NCBI GenBank assembly: GCA_014155875.1
Contig: JACEFZ010028294.1
Span: 209,001 to 273,000, forward strand
From: Cepaea nemoralis
Lineage: Eukaryota > Mollusca > Gastropoda > Stylommatophora > Helicidae
Direction: 5' to 3'
DNA length: 64,000 bases
The notes beneath the pieces were generated by a model. The model saw only the letters and a list, made by a program, of their open reading frames with translations, had not been told where the DNA came from and made no database searches. This document shows, piece by piece, positions 60,510-64,000 of this stretch. How positions within the stretch are numbered: the stretch's first letter is position 1; every line of letters starts with the position of its first letter. The position numbers were made by a program, and so were the translations under genes.

Positions 60510-63500
60510 AGGGAAATAGGGATAGAAGAGGAGGGAGTACTCGGCGATTATGGTACGGGTAGAAGAGGAGGAAGTACTCAGTGATTATGATACGGGTATA
60601 AGAGGAGGGAGTACTCGGTGATTATGGTAACGGGTAGAAGAGGAGGGAGTACTTAGTGATTATGATATGGGTAAAAGAGGAGGGAGTACTCGGTGATTAT
60701 GATACGGGTATAAGAGAAGGGAGTACTCAGTGATTATGATACGGGAATAAGAGGAGGGAGTACTCGGTGATTATCATACAGTTAAAGGGGGGGGGAATGG
60801 GGTTTCATAAAGTTAAAGGGATTTTCCGAAAAAGGGATAAAAAAGAAAGGGAAAAGGGGGGGGAAAAAAAGGGTTTTCTTAAAAAAATTTTATGGGAATT
60901 TCTCTTTTAAAGGGGGGGGGTTTTATTTATAAAAGGGTTGGGAAAAGAAAGAGGGGGGAAAAAAATTTCTTTTAAAGGGAAAAAGGGTTAAAAATTAAAA
61001 GGGGGAAGGGTTTCAACGAAAAAGGGGGGATCCCCAAATTAATAATTATAAGAGGGGGAGAGGGAACAAAAGTTATGGGGGGGGTTTGTTTTTTGGGTTT
61101 TTTTGGGGGGGTTTTGGGGTTTATCATCAGTTTGAGGGGGAAAAATTTTTTTTTTTTTAAAAATTTTTTTGGGTTTTTAAAGGGAAAAAGGGGGTCCGGG
61201 GGTTTATATACGTTAAAAAAAGGAGGGATGGTATTTCATCTTTAAAAGGGGGGGTACTCGGTATATCTAATTTAAAAGGAGGGATATGGTGAAAACATTA
61301 AAAAGGGAGGGGGGGATAAAAAAAAGGGGAATTTTATTTTAAAAGGGGGGGGATAGGGATTATCATAATTAAAGGAGAGGGGGAAAAAAGGGGGTTTCCT
61401 TTATAAAAGGGGGGGAATTTGGTGATTAATACAGTTAAAAAAAGGGGAGGGAGTACTCGGGATTTTTATATTAAAGGGGGGGTACTCGGTGATTTATACA
61501 GTTATAAAGGGGGGAGAGGGAAAAATTTTTAAATCTCGGTGATTATCATACAGTTATAAGAGGAGGGAGTACTCGGTGATTATCATACAGTTATAAGAGG
61601 AGGGAGTACTCGGTGATTATCATACAGTTATAAGAGGAGGGAGTACTGGGTGTTTATATACAGTTATAAAGGAGGGAGTACTGGGTTATTACATTTATAA
61701 GGGGGGGTCCCGGTTTATATACAGTTAAAGGGAGGGATACTCGGTTTATCTAAGAAAAAGGGGAGGGAGTCTCGGTGATTATCATACAGTTATAAGAGGA
61801 GGGAACTCGGTGATTATCTACAGTTATAAGAGGAGGGAGTACTCGGTGATTATCATACAGTTATAAGAGGAGGGATACTGGGGGATTATCATACAGTTAT
61901 AAGAGGAGGGAGTACTCGGTGATTATCATACAGTTATAAGAGGAGGGAGTACTCGGTGATTATCATACGTTATAAGAGGAGGGAGTACTCGGTGATTATC
62001 AAAAAAAGGGGGGGGGGGAAAAAGTTATAAGAGGAGGGAGTACTCGGTGATTATCATACAGTTATAAGAGGAGGGAGTACTCGGTGATTATATACAAAAA
62101 AGGGGGGATACTCGGTTTTAAAAGATAAGAGGGGGGAACTCGGTGATTATCATAAGTTAAAAGGGGAGGGAGATCGGTGATTATCATACAGTTATAAGAG
62201 GAGGAGTACTCGGTGAAAAAATAAGAGGAGGGAGACTCGGTGATTATCATACAGTTATAAGAGGAGGGGTATCGGTGATTTCATACAGTTATAAGAGGGG
62301 GGAGGGATTATATCTTAAAGGGGGGAAATCTGTTATATCATTTAAAGAGGAGGGAGTATCGGTGTTATCAAAATTAAAGAGGGGGATTGGGATTATCATA
62401 CAGTTATAAGAGGAGGGAGTACTCGGTGATTATCATACAGTTATAAGAGGGGGATACTCGGTGATTATCATACAGTTATAAGAGGAGGGAGGTGTTATCA
62501 TCTTTATAAAAAGTATGGGAAAAAGTTATAAAAAACTCGGGATTATCATACAGTTATAAGAGGGGGGAGTCTCGGTGATTATCATACAGTTATAAGAGGG
62601 GGAGTACTCGGTTTATCATACAGTTTAAAGGGGGGAGAGGTAAACAAAGAAAGGGGGGGGATCCGGTTTATCATACATTATAAGAGGAGGGAGTCTGGTT
62701 TATATAAGTTATAAGAGGAGGGGATCTCGGGTTATCATACAGTTATAAGAGGAGGGAGTAGGGGGTTTTTAAAAGTTATAAAGGAGGGAGTGGTATTATC
62801 ATACAGTTATAAAGGGGGAGTACTCGGTGATTATCTACAGTTATAAGAGGAGGGAGGTTTATCAATTATAAAAGGGGGGGTACTGGAAAAATTATAAGGG
62901 AGGGAGTACTCGGTGATTATCATACAGTTATAAGAGGAGGGAGTACTCGGTGATTATCATACAGTTATAAGAGGAGGGAGTACTCTGATTATCATCATTA
63001 TAAGAGGAGGGGACTCGGTGATTATCATACAGTTATAAGAGGAGGGAGTACTCGGTGATTATCATACAGTTATAAGGGGGGAGTATGGTGATATCACGTT
63101 ATAAAGGAGAGGAGGGATATCGTATTATATAAGTATAGGAGGAGACAGTATCGGGATTATCATACAGTTATAAGAGGAGGGAGTATCGGTGATTATCATA
63201 CAGTTATAAAGAGGGAAGGTGATTATCGTCAGTTATCATAGGGGGTTATACTGGGATTATCATACGGGTTATATCAGGAGGAGTATAAGGATTATCATAC
63301 GGGTTATATCAGGAGGAGTATAAGGATTATCATACGGGTTATATCAGGACAGTATCGGTGATTATCTACAGTTATATCAGGAGGAGTATAAGGATTAATA
63401 CGGGTTATATCAGGAGGAGTATGGGGTGATTATCATACATATTATAAGAGGAGGGATACTCGGTGATTATCATACAGTTATAAGAGGAGGGAGTACTCGG

Positions 63501-63943
63501 TGATTATCATACAGTTATAAGAGGAGGGAGTACTCGGTGATTATCATACAGTTATAAGAGGAGGGAGTACTCGTGTATCATCAGTTATATAGGAGGAGTA
63601 TCGGTGATTATCGTAGTTATATAGGGGAGTTATGGGGTGATTATCGGTATTATCATGGGGAAGTATCGGTGATTATCAAGTACTAAGGGAGGATTATCGG
63701 TGATTATAAGAGTTAGAGGAGGGAGTCTCGGTTATTATCATACATTAAGGAGGAGGGAGTCTCGGTTATTATCATACATTAAGGAGGGAGAGTCTCGGTT
63801 ATTATCATACATTAAGGAGGAGGGAGTCTCGGTTATTATCATACATTAAAAGGAGGAGGGAGTACTCGGTGATTATCATACAGTTATAAGAGGAGGGAGT
63901 ACTCGGTGATTATCATACAGTTATAAGAGGAGGGAGTACTCGG

Positions 63944-63982
<39 letters not shown>

Positions 63983-64000
63983 TATAAGAGGAGGAGAGGT
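60510..64000. repeat. 37-bp tandem array, poor-quality sequence
   Basis: Clean units read GTACTCGGTGATTATCATAC plus AGTTATAAGAGGAGGGA (period 37), e.g. 61555-61650 and 63440-63570. Large parts (60780-61500, 62090-62890) have lost bases and gained G, A and T homopolymers, and the last 30 bp before 63980 are a T run. A related unit with GATACGGGTA occurs at 60500-60770. Confidence 0.9.

Overview
The window is eukaryotic, repeat-dense, AT-rich animal DNA. Split genes with GT-AG introns, many tRNA-derived SINEs, RTE-type LINEs, mariner and hAT-like MITEs and one LTR retrotransposon all point to an invertebrate. A mollusc (perhaps a gastropod) is my best guess from the general repeat character; no sequence here proves the taxon. 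There is no prokaryotic gene organisation, CRISPR array, rRNA or free-standing tRNA gene.

One host gene dominates. On the minus strand, 15 coding exons chain from 49,881 down to 1,317 with every reading-frame junction in phase (4,198 coding bases, about 1,399 codons). The product is a RIN/Sprint-family protein (Ras and Rab interactor, a Rab5 guanine nucleotide exchange factor). Recognisable parts are an SH2 domain (exons 3-5), a very long Ser-rich linker (exon 6, 2.25 kb), a short motif exon, the RIN-homology region (exons 9-13) and the start of the VPS9 domain (exons 14-15). The catalytic half of VPS9 and any RA domain lie beyond the left edge.

The introns are filled with repeats. From left to right: a 30-bp satellite split by a foldback element (2.0-4.9 kb); SINEs and LINE relics (5.4-9.4 kb); a 48-bp minisatellite split by a SINE (9.6-10.2 kb); a complex internally repeated element (10.4-11.4 kb); mariner-derived MITEs (13.8-14.4 and 17.6-18.0 kb); a non-LTR reverse transcriptase ORF (18.0-19.5 kb); a 29-bp array that copies the exon 6 splice donor (23.7-24.2 kb); a 9.16-kb Gypsy-type element inserted into an RTE LINE (26.9-39.4 kb); and a 55-bp satellite that looks amplified from the middle of a SINE (44.5-47.8 kb).

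Right of the first coding exon (about 49.9 kb) I see no host gene. That part holds two copies of an RTE LINE, an 8-bp-TSD MITE carrying telomere-like repeats, RNase H LINE relics, a 2.4-kb purine-only (GGA-rich) block inside a transposon copy, and a 37-bp tandem array (60.5-64 kb) whose sequence quality looks poor.
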